NCBI RefSeq assembly: GCF_003353425.1
Contig: NZ_QRAO01000007.1
Coordinates: forward strand, 19,960 to 83,959
Length of the DNA stretch: 64,000 nucleotides
From: Marinirhabdus gelatinilytica
Lineage (GTDB): Bacteria > Bacteroidota > Bacteroidia > Flavobacteriales > Flavobacteriaceae
Reading direction: 5' to 3'
Shown here: one piece after another, positions 1 through 8,668 of the stretch
Layout: every line of letters starts with the position of its first letter
Numbering within the stretch: the stretch's first letter is position 1
Made by a program: the position numbers and the translations under genes
Notes under the pieces: model-generated
Database searches by the model: none
Told to the model about the DNA's origin: nothing
What the model saw: the letters and a program-made list of their open reading frames with translations, nothing else

Positions 1-40
1 GGGCAACATATATTCTCCGAGCGCCTCTTTCATAGAGGGT

Positions 41-2053
41 TTATTTATTGGTCACGATAGCTTTGTAATCTATCGATACATTATCTGCAGTTGCAAGTTT
101 CACAACATATACACCGTCTGCGAAAGTAGAGGTGTTCATTTCAAATTTTGAAACATTTCCAATATTGGCTCTTGTTTGTACCAGCTTTCCGGTCATATCA
201 AAAATATGGGCATACTTGATATCGTATCGTTCTGGATTACTTATTTCCATTTGCCCCAACACATTATTTTGGAAGAAATCTACATTTTCTAAAGTAGTCA
301 ATACGTTCTCTGCGGTTCCTTGCTCATCAGCAAATGTACTGTCGTCCAAAAATGTGATATAAAATCTATCCAAGTAATTTCCAGCAGGTAAATCCAGGGA
401 GGCAGTATGGTTTCCAGAAATCTTTTGGTAAGTATCTTCTTGTGAATCCCATAAAAATACATTGTTACAAGGGAGGTTGATCTCTTGAACCAACTGGACA
501 ACAACTTGCATAGGTTGATCTAATTTAACTCTATAGTGTATTTTTTTCTGCACATCGTAGGGTACGGTCTGGATTACATAGTTGTTATAGTTGTCTCCTT
601 GTCCAGTAGGGTCAAAGGTAAAATATGCATCACCAAAATCTGCATCGTTAGGGTGGGTTGCGTCCATTCCCCAATCATAACCATCGGTACTATTTTCGTT
701 GAACAACAATACCATATCACGGAAGTGTGACTCATCAAAATACGTGTAGATTCTCATACGTGGTGATAAACCTTCATACGGATTGGCAGGACCGGGATTG
801 GTGCCTACAGAAGTATCGGTAGCAGCTAAACCACCAGTGTTTCCTCCTAGAGGGTTTCTAAATTGAGAGTCTGTAGCAGCTCCCTCCTTAATAAATCTTC
901 TATGTGAATTTTTAACACTAATTTCGTTCAATGTCAAGTCACCCGCAGCAACATCTGTATTCTGGGTGATAAAATAAAACCCTTGACCTATAGGAGCAAA
1001 TCTTCTATCGTACATATTACCACTACCATTTTGTCCCGTAGGATTACCGCCTGCATCATATTGTAGAAAAGGTGCTACTGTGTATGTTCCAGGCTCATAA
1101 CCAGCACTTCCAACTTCACCATCTGGGTTGCTGGAATTAGGGATCCAAGTTCCAAAACCTCCTTCATTTTCTGTATAAAGGTGTGAGTTTATGGCTCGGT
1201 TTTCATCCCAATAAGCGATCTTTATAATTTCTGTATTGGTAGTGTTAATAGTACCGTCAGGATCACCTGCTTGTGTGTCCCAAAAAACCCTGTTTAAATC
1301 CAAGGCAGATGGGTAGGGGTTACCAGAGAGCAATTCCTGCTCGGGCATATCGTTTTGGGGGTGGTTTCCAGTTACTGGAGTTGTGGCAAGGTCAAACTGC
1401 CCATTATTGGGCCTTCCTCTAAAATCGTATGTATAATCGTGGTTCCCAGGGGCTCCATCAAGATTTACTCCTTTCATAATAAAACCTTGTCCTGCAGGTG
1501 CAGCATTGGCACCGTACATTCTATTCCAAGGTGATTGATGGCCACTGCCTTTGGTGTATAACCATCTGTGGGAGATTGATACAGTATTTGCCGAAGAGTT
1601 TGTAAACCCTTCATAAGACCCAGTTAATGAGGCTTGATTGGAAGCGGTAATTGTCTCAACCGCAAAAAGGGATTCTGCACCAAAATTAATATTACCGGGA
1701 GCGGCAGCTGGGTTTGTAAAGATATCGCCAACGGGAGAACCATAAAACGTATAGTCCCAAGCATCGCTTCCAGGGTTTTCACGGTATACCGAGATATATC
1801 CCGATCCTACATTGGAAGAGTTAGAGGTCCCTTGTATAAGCTGACCGTCGTTTCGTAAATAAATGCTAGCTTCTTGCCCAGCGGTTACATTGTTTTCAGT
1901 TAAGTTAACGTCTTGTTCAACAAACAGAACTTGATCGTTTACATACACATAGGAGTCTGATGGTGTTCCCGTGGTGTTGGGAGCAACATACAATTGTGCT
2001 GTTGAGATTACCGATGCTAATAACATAGCCGGTACTAGTAGTAGGTGTTTCAT
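41..2053 (-). CDS. T9SS-secreted surface protein with type A C-terminal sorting domain
   Basis: Predicted 670-residue secreted protein. It opens with a signal peptide (MKHLLLVPAMLLASVISTAQ, cleavage likely after the AQ). The last ~85 residues look like a type A Por secretion sorting domain: a short hydrophobic/aromatic start (VDFFQNNVLG), then GKLVQ and a terminal DGVYVVKL...KAIVTNK strand pattern. This predicts export by Sec and then by T9SS, with cleavage of the tail. The middle is rich in N, G, T and aromatic residues and shows no catalytic motif that I recognise. I chose the ATG at 2053 over an upstream in-frame ATG at 2134 because only the shorter form starts with a signal peptide. PorX, a T9SS regulator, is encoded 13 kb away. 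Confidence 0.85.
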   Translation of the reverse strand: MKHLLLVPAMLLASVISTAQLYVAPNTTGTPSDSYVYVNDQVLFVEQDVNLTENNVTAGQEASIYLRNDGQLIQGTSNSSNVGSGYISVYRENPGSDAWDYTFYGSPVGDIFTNPAAAPGNINFGAESLFAVETITASNQASLTGSYEGFTNSSANTVSISHRWLYTKGSGHQSPWNRMYGANAAPAGQGFIMKGVNLDGAPGNHDYTYDFRGRPNNGQFDLATTPVTGNHPQNDMPEQELLSGNPYPSALDLNRVFWDTQAGDPDGTINTTNTEIIKIAYWDENRAINSHLYTENEGGFGTWIPNSSNPDGEVGSAGYEPGTYTVAPFLQYDAGGNPTGQNGSGNMYDRRFAPIGQGFYFITQNTDVAAGDLTLNEISVKNSHRRFIKEGAATDSQFRNPLGGNTGGLAATDTSVGTNPGPANPYEGLSPRMRIYTYFDESHFRDMVLLFNENSTDGYDWGMDATHPNDADFGDAYFTFDPTGQGDNYNNYVIQTVPYDVQKKIHYRVKLDQPMQVVVQLVQEINLPCNNVFLWDSQEDTYQKISGNHTASLDLPAGNYLDRFYITFLDDSTFADEQGTAENVLTTLENVDFFQNNVLGQMEISNPERYDIKYAHIFDMTGKLVQTRANIGNVSKFEMNTSTFADGVYVVKLATADNVSIDYKAIVTNK

Positions 2054-2210
2054 AATTTGGTTTTTAAATATTGTGATTGGGGAAAAACAATATATTTTGC
2101 GCGATAAATTTATAAATAATTTTCTTATTGGCATAATATTCCTACAAATTTTGTAAAAATTTAGTTCTTAATGTGTTAGCAACTTTTTCTTGATTCCTAA
2201 ATTTATGTAT

Positions 2211-2218
2211 TATTTTTG
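2211..2218 (+). promoter_or_regulatory. Bacteroidota -7 box before the Smr gene
   Basis: TATTTTTG matches the TAnnTTTG -7 element of Bacteroidota promoters. It ends 8 bases before the ATG at 2227, so transcription would begin at or almost at the start codon, giving a leaderless message. No clear -33 TTTG lies at the usual spacing. Confidence 0.4.
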
Positions 2219-2226
2219 GGGCTTTT

Positions 2227-2784
2227 ATGCAAAAAGGCGACACGGTTTCGGCAATAGATGAACCCATAAAAGGCGTTGTGACGTCTATTGAGGGAAGCCT
2301 TGTAATTATTGAGACTGAAGAGGGTTTCCCTATGAAATTTCAGAAAGATGAACTCATAGTAGAGGGCGCCTTGTTGAAGAAAAATATAACCTCCAGTAAA
2401 ATAGCAGCGGCTATTTCAGAAAAAGAAACGTTCCGCAAAAAGAAAAAAAGCGTAAAAAAGACCAAAAAGCGCAAAATACCACCACTTGAGGTGGATTTAC
2501 ATATCCATAAACTAACGGGGGCTACACACTTATCTAATTATGAGATGTTGACTATTCAGCTAGACACTGCAAAAAGGCAATTGGATTTTGCCATCGCCAA
2601 GCGTATTCCAAGAGTTGTTTTTATCCATGGCGTTGGGCAGGGCGTACTAAAAGCGGAATTGGAAACACTCTTTAGGCGCTACGATAGTGTAAGGTATTAT
2701 GAAGCTAGCCCAAAAAAATATGGCTCGGGTGCAACGGAGGTGTATATCGTCCAGAATCCTACTGCTCAGGAAAATCGGGGGTAA
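2227..2784 (+). CDS. Smr domain protein (MutS2-type C-terminal domain)
   Basis: 185 residues. The N-terminal ~50 residues form a small beta-rich domain (MQKGDTVSAIDEPIKG...), followed by a very basic linker (KKKKSVKKTKKRK, about residues 72-85). The C-terminal half is an Smr domain: VDLHIHKL corresponds to the LDLHG-type motif and IHGVGQGVLK to the HGxGxG-type motif. Smr domains are nucleases or nucleic-acid-binding modules, named from MutS2; the substrate here is unknown. The first His-Gly motif has a variant residue (HIH in place of HG). The last 26 bp overlap the convergent lipoprotein gene. Confidence 0.8.
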   Translation: MQKGDTVSAIDEPIKGVVTSIEGSLVIIETEEGFPMKFQKDELIVEGALLKKNITSSKIAAAISEKETFRKKKKSVKKTKKRKIPPLEVDLHIHKLTGATHLSNYEMLTIQLDTAKRQLDFAIAKRIPRVVFIHGVGQGVLKAELETLFRRYDSVRYYEASPKKYGSGATEVYIVQNPTAQENRG

Positions 2785-3634
2785 CCGGAGTTGTCCCGCT
2801 GGAAATAGTACCTATAGTACCCATGTTCAAACTTTCTTGTGTGAGCTGTTCCTCGCCATTGGTAAAGACTACGTTGGTCATAAACAATTCAAGACTGGTG
2901 GTAAAAGAATAGGAGTGCTCTATAAATTGCTCGTAGACCACTTCTTCGGTTACAGCATCGTTTAGATAATCAGCCCCCACATTTGGGTCCGTAATTTTAT
3001 TCTGTGGGTCTGGGTCGTCCTTGGTTATTTCATGCCTGGTGGGCACGCCATCGTTATCGTCATCTTCATCAAGATAATCGGGTTTGTCATCCCCATCAGT
3101 ATTCAGTGGATTTTCTGGGTCTGGCCCTATCTCTACCCCAGTGGGAACGTTGTCGCCATCGTCATCAAAATCATAATAGTTTAAAAGGCCATCGTTATCG
3201 GTGTCCAGATCACTGTCTGTATCTTCCTCAATACCATCGTTATCGTCAAAATCGCTTATAATGTTCAGGTTGGCCGTTCCATCGGTAGCCACATAATCCT
3301 GGAGCACACTGGGCGAAGTGGGAGGGATGCTGTTGCAAAAGTAATTTGAGGTGGGGGCAGTTTCAAATGTTCTATAATTCATGACATTGGAAGTGCTGAG
3401 TGGAACCTCTATAGCATCGCTCTGGCTAAAGGTTTCTTCATCCAATTGCAGAACAAGGGAAAGGCTTTCACTACTAGCTTCGTTTATCTTAAAGAAGACA
3501 AAACCATCGGCTCCTTGGCAAAACTGAAGGTTGGCATCCTCAAAGTCGAAACTGGTCACGATCACATCGCCATCGTCACAGGAATTCAGTGTAAAGACCA
3601 ATAGTAGTAAAGCGCATATTCTCCTCATAAGCAT
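2759..3634 (-). CDS. lipoprotein with acidic thrombospondin-type-3-like repeats
   Basis: 291 residues starting with a lipoprotein signal (ALLLLVFTLNSC, lipidated Cys about residue 19). Residues ~125-210 are a run of Asp-rich loops (DFDDNDGIEEDTDSD, DTDNDGLLNYYDFDDDGD, DTDGDDKPDYLDEDDDNDG). These resemble thrombospondin type 3 or EF-like calcium-binding repeats. The role is unknown, but the protein is likely anchored in the outer membrane and calcium-binding. Its 3' end overlaps the Smr gene by 26 bp tail to tail. A start two codons downstream (second Met) is equally possible. Confidence 0.75.
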   Translation of the reverse strand: MLMRRICALLLLVFTLNSCDDGDVIVTSFDFEDANLQFCQGADGFVFFKINEASSESLSLVLQLDEETFSQSDAIEVPLSTSNVMNYRTFETAPTSNYFCNSIPPTSPSVLQDYVATDGTANLNIISDFDDNDGIEEDTDSDLDTDNDGLLNYYDFDDDGDNVPTGVEIGPDPENPLNTDGDDKPDYLDEDDDNDGVPTRHEITKDDPDPQNKITDPNVGADYLNDAVTEEVVYEQFIEHSYSFTTSLELFMTNVVFTNGEEQLTQESLNMGTIGTISSGTTPVTPDFPEQ

Positions 3635-3702
3635 AGTATTTTACTAGGGTAAAGAAACATAATTCTTTGCAATTTAGCACAACTTAATTTTATTTAAAAA
3701 TG

Positions 3703-3710
3703 TATTTTTG
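3703..3710 (+). promoter_or_regulatory. -7 box before the cysteine desulfurase gene
   Basis: TATTTTTG fits the TAnnTTTG consensus and ends only 5 bases before the ATG at 3716. Transcription from it would give a leaderless or near-leaderless mRNA. No good -33 element is visible. Confidence 0.4.
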
Positions 3711-3715
3711 CAGGT

Positions 3716-4864
3716 ATGAAAAAAGTATATTTCGATAGCGCGGCAACCACACAATTGCGCAATGAGGTTATTCGTTGTATTTCAGAAGTCTTAAAAACCG
3801 AATATGGCAACCCGTCTTCTACCCATGCCTATGGAAGGAGTGCCAAATCGCTCCTCGAGAATGCACGTAAGGAAATAGCAAAACATCTGAATGTAACTGC
3901 TGCCGAAATAATATTTACCTCTGGTGGTACCGAGGCTGACAACCTGATACTCAACAGTTGTGTTCGTGACCTTGGCGTAAAAAGAATTATTTCCAGCAAG
4001 ATAGAGCATCACGCAGTTTTATATGCCATTGAGGAATTAAAAGAAAAACACAACATAGAAGTCGTTTACGTGAAATTGGACGATTGCGGCCACGTAGATT
4101 ATGACCACCTTGAAACCCTGTTGGAGGATACCGGAAAGAAAACATTGGTAAGCCTGATGCACGTAAACAACGAGATAGGCAACGTGTTGGATGTTGATAG
4201 GACCGCTACACTATGTAAGAGATATGATACACTTTTCCATAGTGACACCGTGCAGTCCGTAGGACATTTTGAGGTAGATTTTGCTAAAACCCCAATAGAC
4301 TTTGCAGCAGTGGCCGCACATAAATTCCATGGGCCAAAAGGAGCTGGATTTGCCTTCGTTCGTAAAAATACCGGACTAAAACCTTTAATTTTTGGTGGCG
4401 CACAGGAACGAGGGCTCCGTGCGGGAACCGAAGCAGTGTATGCAATTGCAGGAATGGCCGAGGCACTTAAACTTTCCTACCAAAACCTTGAAAAAGAAAA
4501 AGCATACATAACTGGTCTCAAAGATTATTTTAAGCAACAACTCGAGGATGAAATTCCAGGGGTGAAATTCAATGGGTCCTGTGATGACAATGAGCGAAGC
4601 ACGTACACATTGCTAAATGTTTGCCTGCCCATCCCACCAGAAAAGGCTACTATGCTCTTGTTTCAGTTGGATTTAAATGGCATTGCCTGTTCCAAGGGAA
4701 GCGCTTGCCAGAGCGGAAGCTCAAAAGGCTCCCATGTGCTTACCGAAATCCTTACAGATGAAGACCTTCAAAAACCCTCTATCCGTTTTTCATTTTCGAG
4801 TTTCAACACAAAAGAAGAGATAGATTACGTGGTAGGTGTGCTCAAGACTTTTATAGAAAGCTAG
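3716..4864 (+). CDS. cysteine desulfurase (NifS/IscS family)
   Basis: 382 residues, the usual family length. This PLP enzyme removes sulfur from cysteine to form alanine and an enzyme persulfide used for Fe-S clusters and thiolation. Seen in the sequence: the N-terminal YFDSAATT motif, SGGTEADNL (PLP phosphate region), the PLP lysine K203 in AAHKFHGPKG, and the persulfide cysteine C331 in SKGSACQSG. A second cysteine (C325) sits just before it. No isc or suf scaffold gene is adjacent, so which pathway it feeds cannot be told. It is transcribed alone, probably from the -7 box just upstream. Confidence 0.9.
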   Translation: MKKVYFDSAATTQLRNEVIRCISEVLKTEYGNPSSTHAYGRSAKSLLENARKEIAKHLNVTAAEIIFTSGGTEADNLILNSCVRDLGVKRIISSKIEHHAVLYAIEELKEKHNIEVVYVKLDDCGHVDYDHLETLLEDTGKKTLVSLMHVNNEIGNVLDVDRTATLCKRYDTLFHSDTVQSVGHFEVDFAKTPIDFAAVAAHKFHGPKGAGFAFVRKNTGLKPLIFGGAQERGLRAGTEAVYAIAGMAEALKLSYQNLEKEKAYITGLKDYFKQQLEDEIPGVKFNGSCDDNERSTYTLLNVCLPIPPEKATMLLFQLDLNGIACSKGSACQSGSSKGSHVLTEILTDEDLQKPSIRFSFSSFNTKEEIDYVVGVLKTFIES

Positions 4865-4935
4865 CCGCAGCAAACTTTTGTGTGGTCTTTACTGCTGAAT
4901 TTCATTATCTTCGGAAACATTAATTCGCAACCAAA

Positions 4936-5448
4936 ATGAAAGACCAGATTTCTGAAACCGAATATAATTCGTACTACAAACGCTATGTAGATAGGGCATT
5001 GCACAAACCACTCCTTAAGGGATTGGCAGAAGGAATGCTGGAGACCCATGATTTTTTTGAAGCAATTCCTGATGAAAAACACGAGTTTAGGTACGCAGCT
5101 GAAAAATGGACACCAAAAGAGATATTACTTCATTTAATAGACACGGAACGTGTTTTTGCCTACCGTGCCCTACATTTTGCTAGAGCGAGCCAAGTAGAGA
5201 TAAAAGGTTTTGACCAAGACGAATTTGCACAGAACTCCAATGCAAACCAACACAGCATGGAAAAATTGTTGGAAGAATATATAGCAGTCCGTACCAGTAC
5301 GGTGCTCTTGTTCAACAGTTTTTCTGAAACCACTATGCTACGAATGGGTGTTGCCAGTGACTCACCTCTTTCCGTACGCGCAGCGGGGTTCATAATTAAT
5401 GGCCACGAGAAGCACCACATTGCTGTTATTAAAGAGCGCTATCTATAA
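4936..5448 (+). CDS. DinB/YfiT-like putative metal-binding protein
   Basis: 170 residues. The four-helix DinB-like fold is suggested by a histidine in LLHLIDTERVFAYRAL (about residue 68) and the C-terminal NGHEKHHIAVIKERYL, which together would form the family's three-His metal site. Some members are bacillithiol or mycothiol-dependent transferases. A bshA gene lies in this window at 41.2 kb, so a bacillithiol link is possible but not shown. The stop codon lies one base before the next start, so the two genes are probably co-transcribed. Confidence 0.75.
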   Translation: MKDQISETEYNSYYKRYVDRALHKPLLKGLAEGMLETHDFFEAIPDEKHEFRYAAEKWTPKEILLHLIDTERVFAYRALHFARASQVEIKGFDQDEFAQNSNANQHSMEKLLEEYIAVRTSTVLLFNSFSETTMLRMGVASDSPLSVRAAGFIINGHEKHHIAVIKERYL

Positions 5449-5449
5449 G

Positions 5450-6406
5450 ATGAATTTTTTAAAACTTTTAAAAAACACCTACCTAAGCTGGGACAAGAAC
5501 GATCCTTGGGCGCAGAGTGCCGTAGTGGCCTATTATGCACTCTTTTCATTACCATCGCTGCTAATGATCACGGTGTACGTGGCAGGTATATTTTTAGGTC
5601 CAGAAGCCGTGCAAGGCGAAATAACCGAGCAAGTGAGTGGGCTTATAGGCAGGGAAAGCGCAGCGGCCATTGAGGGGATGATAGCGAACGCAGCCTTGGC
5701 AAATAGTTCTACGCTTACTGTTATAATTGGAATTGGGATGCTGCTCTTTGGTGCTACAGGTGTCTTTTTCCAGTTACAAAAGGCACTGAACAATATATGG
5801 AGTGTACGTTCCAAAAACGCGAACATTTGGGACACCATTAAAAGACGCGCCACTTCACTTGGGGTAATACTAGCCATTGGGCTGCTGTTATTGATTTCCT
5901 TGTTGCTATCGGCTATGGTTTCGGCCTTCAGTACTTATATAGCCGATTTTTATTCTGAAACTTCTTCGATTTTAATAGAAGTGCTCAACTTTTTTGTTAC
6001 TGAAATATTTATGTTATCCCTGTTCGCTACCATTTTTAAGGTGTTGCCGGATGTAAACCTAAAGTTCAAGACTACTTTGCTTGGAGCCTTGGTTACGTCA
6101 GTTCTTTTTCTGATAGGCAAATACGTTCTTGCTTTTTATTTTAACCATTCCAATCCAAGTTCTGTATATGGTGCTGCGGGAAGTGTAGTTTTAATTATTC
6201 TTTGGGTGTATTACAGTTGTCTCATTTTATTCTTTGGTGCAGAATTTACCGTGAATTGGGCTTTACATAGAGGCATAAAAGTAGAACCCACAAGTAACGC
6301 TACCTTCTCATACCAGAAAGAACTGGAAGCGCTCCGCAAATACAAGGAGAAAATTGAAGAGGATAAAAAAAAAGCTGAAGAACTAGCGAGCAATACCCCT
6401 TCTTAA
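5450..6406 (+). CDS. YihY/BrkB family inner-membrane protein
   Basis: 318 residues with about six hydrophobic membrane segments. It shows the family's WAQSAVVAYYALFSLPSLL opening and the VYGAAGSVVLIILWVYYSC segment near the C-terminus. The cytoplasmic tail (KYKEKIEEDKKKAEEL) is a charged helix. The family was once called ribonuclease BN by mistake; its real function is unknown, with transport or envelope roles suspected. I took the ATG at 5450, one base after the DinB stop. An in-frame ATG at 5399 would overlap that gene by 50 bp. Confidence 0.85.
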   Translation: MNFLKLLKNTYLSWDKNDPWAQSAVVAYYALFSLPSLLMITVYVAGIFLGPEAVQGEITEQVSGLIGRESAAAIEGMIANAALANSSTLTVIIGIGMLLFGATGVFFQLQKALNNIWSVRSKNANIWDTIKRRATSLGVILAIGLLLLISLLLSAMVSAFSTYIADFYSETSSILIEVLNFFVTEIFMLSLFATIFKVLPDVNLKFKTTLLGALVTSVLFLIGKYVLAFYFNHSNPSSVYGAAGSVVLIILWVYYSCLILFFGAEFTVNWALHRGIKVEPTSNATFSYQKELEALRKYKEKIEEDKKKAEELASNTPS

Positions 6407-6445
6407 ACCTTTAACAAACTTTAGCATAAGCTTAGTATCAAACCT

Positions 6446-6476
6446 TTTGTTTAGGGCACTGTATCTGGTATATTTA
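6446..6476 (+). promoter_or_regulatory. Bacteroidota promoter for the PfpI/DJ-1 gene
   Basis: TTTG at 6446-6449 and TATATTTA at 6469-6476 are separated by exactly 19 bases, the standard spacing of the Bacteroidota -33/-7 pair (last base A instead of G). The gene starts 37 bases downstream. This is the best-matching complete promoter in the window. Confidence 0.55.
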
Positions 6477-6513
6477 GGGTAGATAAATCAATAACAAAAA
6501 AGATAGAGAGATT

Positions 6514-7062
6514 ATGAAAAAGAGAATAGCAATAGTAGCTACCAACGGATTTGAAGAAAGTGAATTAACCTCACCAAAAGAAGCCATGGAAAAAGAAGGA
6601 TTTACTGTAGAAATCATAAGTGATACTTCTGGAACCATTAAAGCTTGGAGTGACGGAAACTGGTCTAACGAATATAAAGTAGACAATACTCTGGAACATG
6701 TATCGGCAAAAGATTATAATGCGCTGGTACTTCCAGGTGGAGTGATTAATCCCGATAAATTGAGAAGAAATGATGATGCACTATTATTTGTGCGCGATTT
6801 CTTTAAGCAGGAAAAGCCAGTAGCCGCAATATGCCACGCACCATGGACCTTAATTTCGGCAGGTGTAGTAAAAGGAAGAAAAATGACTTCTTTCGAGTCT
6901 ATCAAAGATGACCTTATAAATGCAGGGGCAAACTGGGTAGACGAAGAAGTAGTAGTGGACTCTGGTTTTGTAACCAGTAGGAACCCAGACGATCTTCCAG
7001 CCTTTAACTCAAAATTGATTGAAGAGATTAAAGAAGGAAAGCACGAAGAGCAACACGCATAA
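6514..7062 (+). CDS. PfpI/DJ-1 family class I glutamine-amidotransferase-like protein
   Basis: 182 residues. The flavodoxin-like fold begins with KRIAIVATNGFEESEL, where the conserved Glu pairs with the nucleophile. The nucleophile elbow is AICHAPW with C107 and H108. This architecture is that of PfpI/YhbO-type stress proteins, reported as proteases, deglycases or glyoxalases; the exact activity cannot be read from sequence. It has its own promoter upstream and a strong terminator downstream, so it is a single-gene unit, consistent with a general stress role. Confidence 0.85.
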   Translation: MKKRIAIVATNGFEESELTSPKEAMEKEGFTVEIISDTSGTIKAWSDGNWSNEYKVDNTLEHVSAKDYNALVLPGGVINPDKLRRNDDALLFVRDFFKQEKPVAAICHAPWTLISAGVVKGRKMTSFESIKDDLINAGANWVDEEVVVDSGFVTSRNPDDLPAFNSKLIEEIKEGKHEEQHA

Positions 7063-7083
7063 TTTAAGTATTGTACTAAAGGA

Positions 7084-7118
7084 AAGAGGCTCAAATTTTT
7101 TTGAGCCTCTTTTTTGTT
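7084..7118 (+). terminator. rho-independent terminator after the PfpI gene
   Basis: AAAGAGGCTCAAA and TTTGAGCCTCTTT form a near-perfect stem around a very short T-rich loop, followed by a T run. It ends transcription of the plus-strand gene. It also reads as a hairpin on the other strand for the convergent small acidic gene. Confidence 0.85.
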
Positions 7119-7138
7119 TTATGCTAAATACTAAAAGT

Positions 7139-7435
7139 CTATTCTTCCTCGTCGCCAAGTTGTTTTTTGGCATCAAGGTCTATGATTGGCTCTTGGTAGT
7201 CGTCGTCATCGTAATCGTCTTCTTCAAAATCGGCCATGCTATTTTCTAGTTTGGTACTCACCTTGACTAGGTATATCGTATCCTCGGTTTTTACTTCAAC
7301 GGCTTCAACGGTTTCGTTCTGTGCATTCTTGAACTTTATGATATGGTGGTCGTCGTACCCATCAGGATATTTTTCTACCAGCATGGAGAGGATTCTGGGG
7401 GTTAATTTTTTATAGTCTACAATTATGCGTTTCAT
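7139..7435 (-). CDS. small acidic protein of unknown function next to aroB
   Basis: 98 residues from the ATG at 7435. Two more upstream Met codons exist in frame (to 7483), but MKRIIVDYKKLTPRIL begins like the compact domain and lies 65 bases after aroB. The C-terminus is strongly acidic (DFEEDDYDDDDYQEPIIDLD). I recall relatives carrying the database label DNA primase, but no zinc finger or Toprim motif is present here, so I do not accept that name. It is probably co-transcribed with aroB. Confidence 0.7.
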   Translation of the reverse strand: MKRIIVDYKKLTPRILSMLVEKYPDGYDDHHIIKFKNAQNETVEAVEVKTEDTIYLVKVSTKLENSMADFEEDDYDDDDYQEPIIDLDAKKQLGDEEE

Positions 7436-7500
7436 TTTTTGGGTTTGATGGTTCGTCATTTCGTTTGGGTAAATGTAAAACACTTACTATTAACTCAAAA

Positions 7501-8577
7501 TTAAATTTTGAAATTTTTATAAAATGCAAAAGCTTGGTGTATCACGGTGTTGTCCACCACTTTGTCGATTACATATTTACCAAAATCTTCCAACAGTACA
7601 AAATTAATATTACCGTTGGTGTTCTTTTTGTCAAACTTCAACAGTTTTATAATTTCTTCTACATCGGTTTGGTTAAAAGCGACTCGGTTGTAAATAGAAA
7701 GAAAAGTAGTTGTGGTAGCTAGTAGTTTCTGTTGTGGGAACCCCTCTTTCTCTGCTGAAATATAATTGGCAAGTACCATCCCAACCGCAATGGCCTCACC
7801 GTGCAGCAGAGTTGCCTTTTCAGGGTTTTCCAAAAAATAAGATTCTATGGCGTGTCCTAGGGTGTGGCCGTAGTTGAGTGTTTTTCGCAAGCCTTTTTCA
7901 GTTGGGTCCTTGGTTACCACTTCGTTCTTGATCTTTATGGATTCCCAGATAAAAGCTTCGGTAGTTTCAGTATTTGTTGTGTCGAAATCTTTCAGGGACT
8001 CCCAGTACTCTTCTGAAGCTATCAACCCGTGTTTCAGCATTTCAGCATAGCCAGACCGTCTTTCACTTTTTGGAAGGGTCTTTAAAAATTCAATAAAAAC
8101 AAAAACAGCTAACGGGTTTTTTATCACTCCAATCTGGTTCTTTAAATGGCCTAGGTCCACACCGTTCTTACCACCTACTGATGCATCTACCATAGCCAAT
8201 AGGGAAGTGGGAATGTTTATAAACTCTATACCGCGCTTAAAGGTACTGGCAACAAAACCTCCAAGATCTGTTACCACACCACCGCCAAGGTTTATAAGAA
8301 GGCTGTTTCTATCCGCCCCCAAATCACTTAATTGCTGCCAAACTTTAGTACAGGTCGCTATAGTTTTATGTGCCTCACCTGCAGGTATGCAAATAGTTTT
8401 GAAAGTAAATTTTGAGAGATGATTTTTTTTCAATAGCGGCAGACAATGTTTCTTGGTGTTCTCATCTACCAGTATCACGATTTTTGAAAATTTCTTCTCC
8501 TCCAGGATTTCGATCAATCGGTCCCATATTGCTGCGCCACAATACACAGATCCTCTTTCTTTTTCAATTGTATGCAT
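7501..8577 (-). CDS. aroB: 3-dehydroquinate synthase
   Basis: 358 residues. It catalyses the second step of the shikimate pathway, DAHP to 3-dehydroquinate, and is NAD- and metal-dependent. Seen: the NAD/substrate-binding GGGVVTDLGGFVASTFKRG, the PTSLLAMVDASVGGKNGVD segment with the conserved Lys/Asn, and the metal-binding Glu and His in NYGHTLGHAIE and LHGEAIAVGM. The shikimate gene aroC is also in this window, 40 kb away. The small acidic gene follows it on the same strand. Confidence 0.95.
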   Translation of the reverse strand: MHTIEKERGSVYCGAAIWDRLIEILEEKKFSKIVILVDENTKKHCLPLLKKNHLSKFTFKTICIPAGEAHKTIATCTKVWQQLSDLGADRNSLLINLGGGVVTDLGGFVASTFKRGIEFINIPTSLLAMVDASVGGKNGVDLGHLKNQIGVIKNPLAVFVFIEFLKTLPKSERRSGYAEMLKHGLIASEEYWESLKDFDTTNTETTEAFIWESIKIKNEVVTKDPTEKGLRKTLNYGHTLGHAIESYFLENPEKATLLHGEAIAVGMVLANYISAEKEGFPQQKLLATTTTFLSIYNRVAFNQTDVEEIIKLLKFDKKNTNGNINFVLLEDFGKYVIDKVVDNTVIHQAFAFYKNFKI

Positions 8578-8641
8578 ACGCTTTATTTGGTGTAGTGTTA
8601 AGTTTGGTTTTGGGTCTTGTATTTTGAAGGGTAAATCTACT

Positions 8642-8649
8642 TATATTTG
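8642..8649 (+). promoter_or_regulatory. -7 box for the proline dehydrogenase gene
   Basis: TATATTTG matches TAnnTTTG, 19 bases before the ATG at 8669. A TTG lies about 22 bases upstream of it as a possible -33 element. It lies in the spacer divergent from aroB. Confidence 0.4.
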
Positions 8650-8668
8650 CGCATATTTTTCCCCAAGT

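Noticed and set aside
1..40. Hairpin CCTCT/AGAGG after the T9SS gene as terminator
   Set aside because: Only 5 bp of stem and no T run on the minus strand within the window.
7139..7435. Name DNA primase for the small acidic protein
   Set aside because: No zinc-binding or Toprim motifs and only 98 residues.
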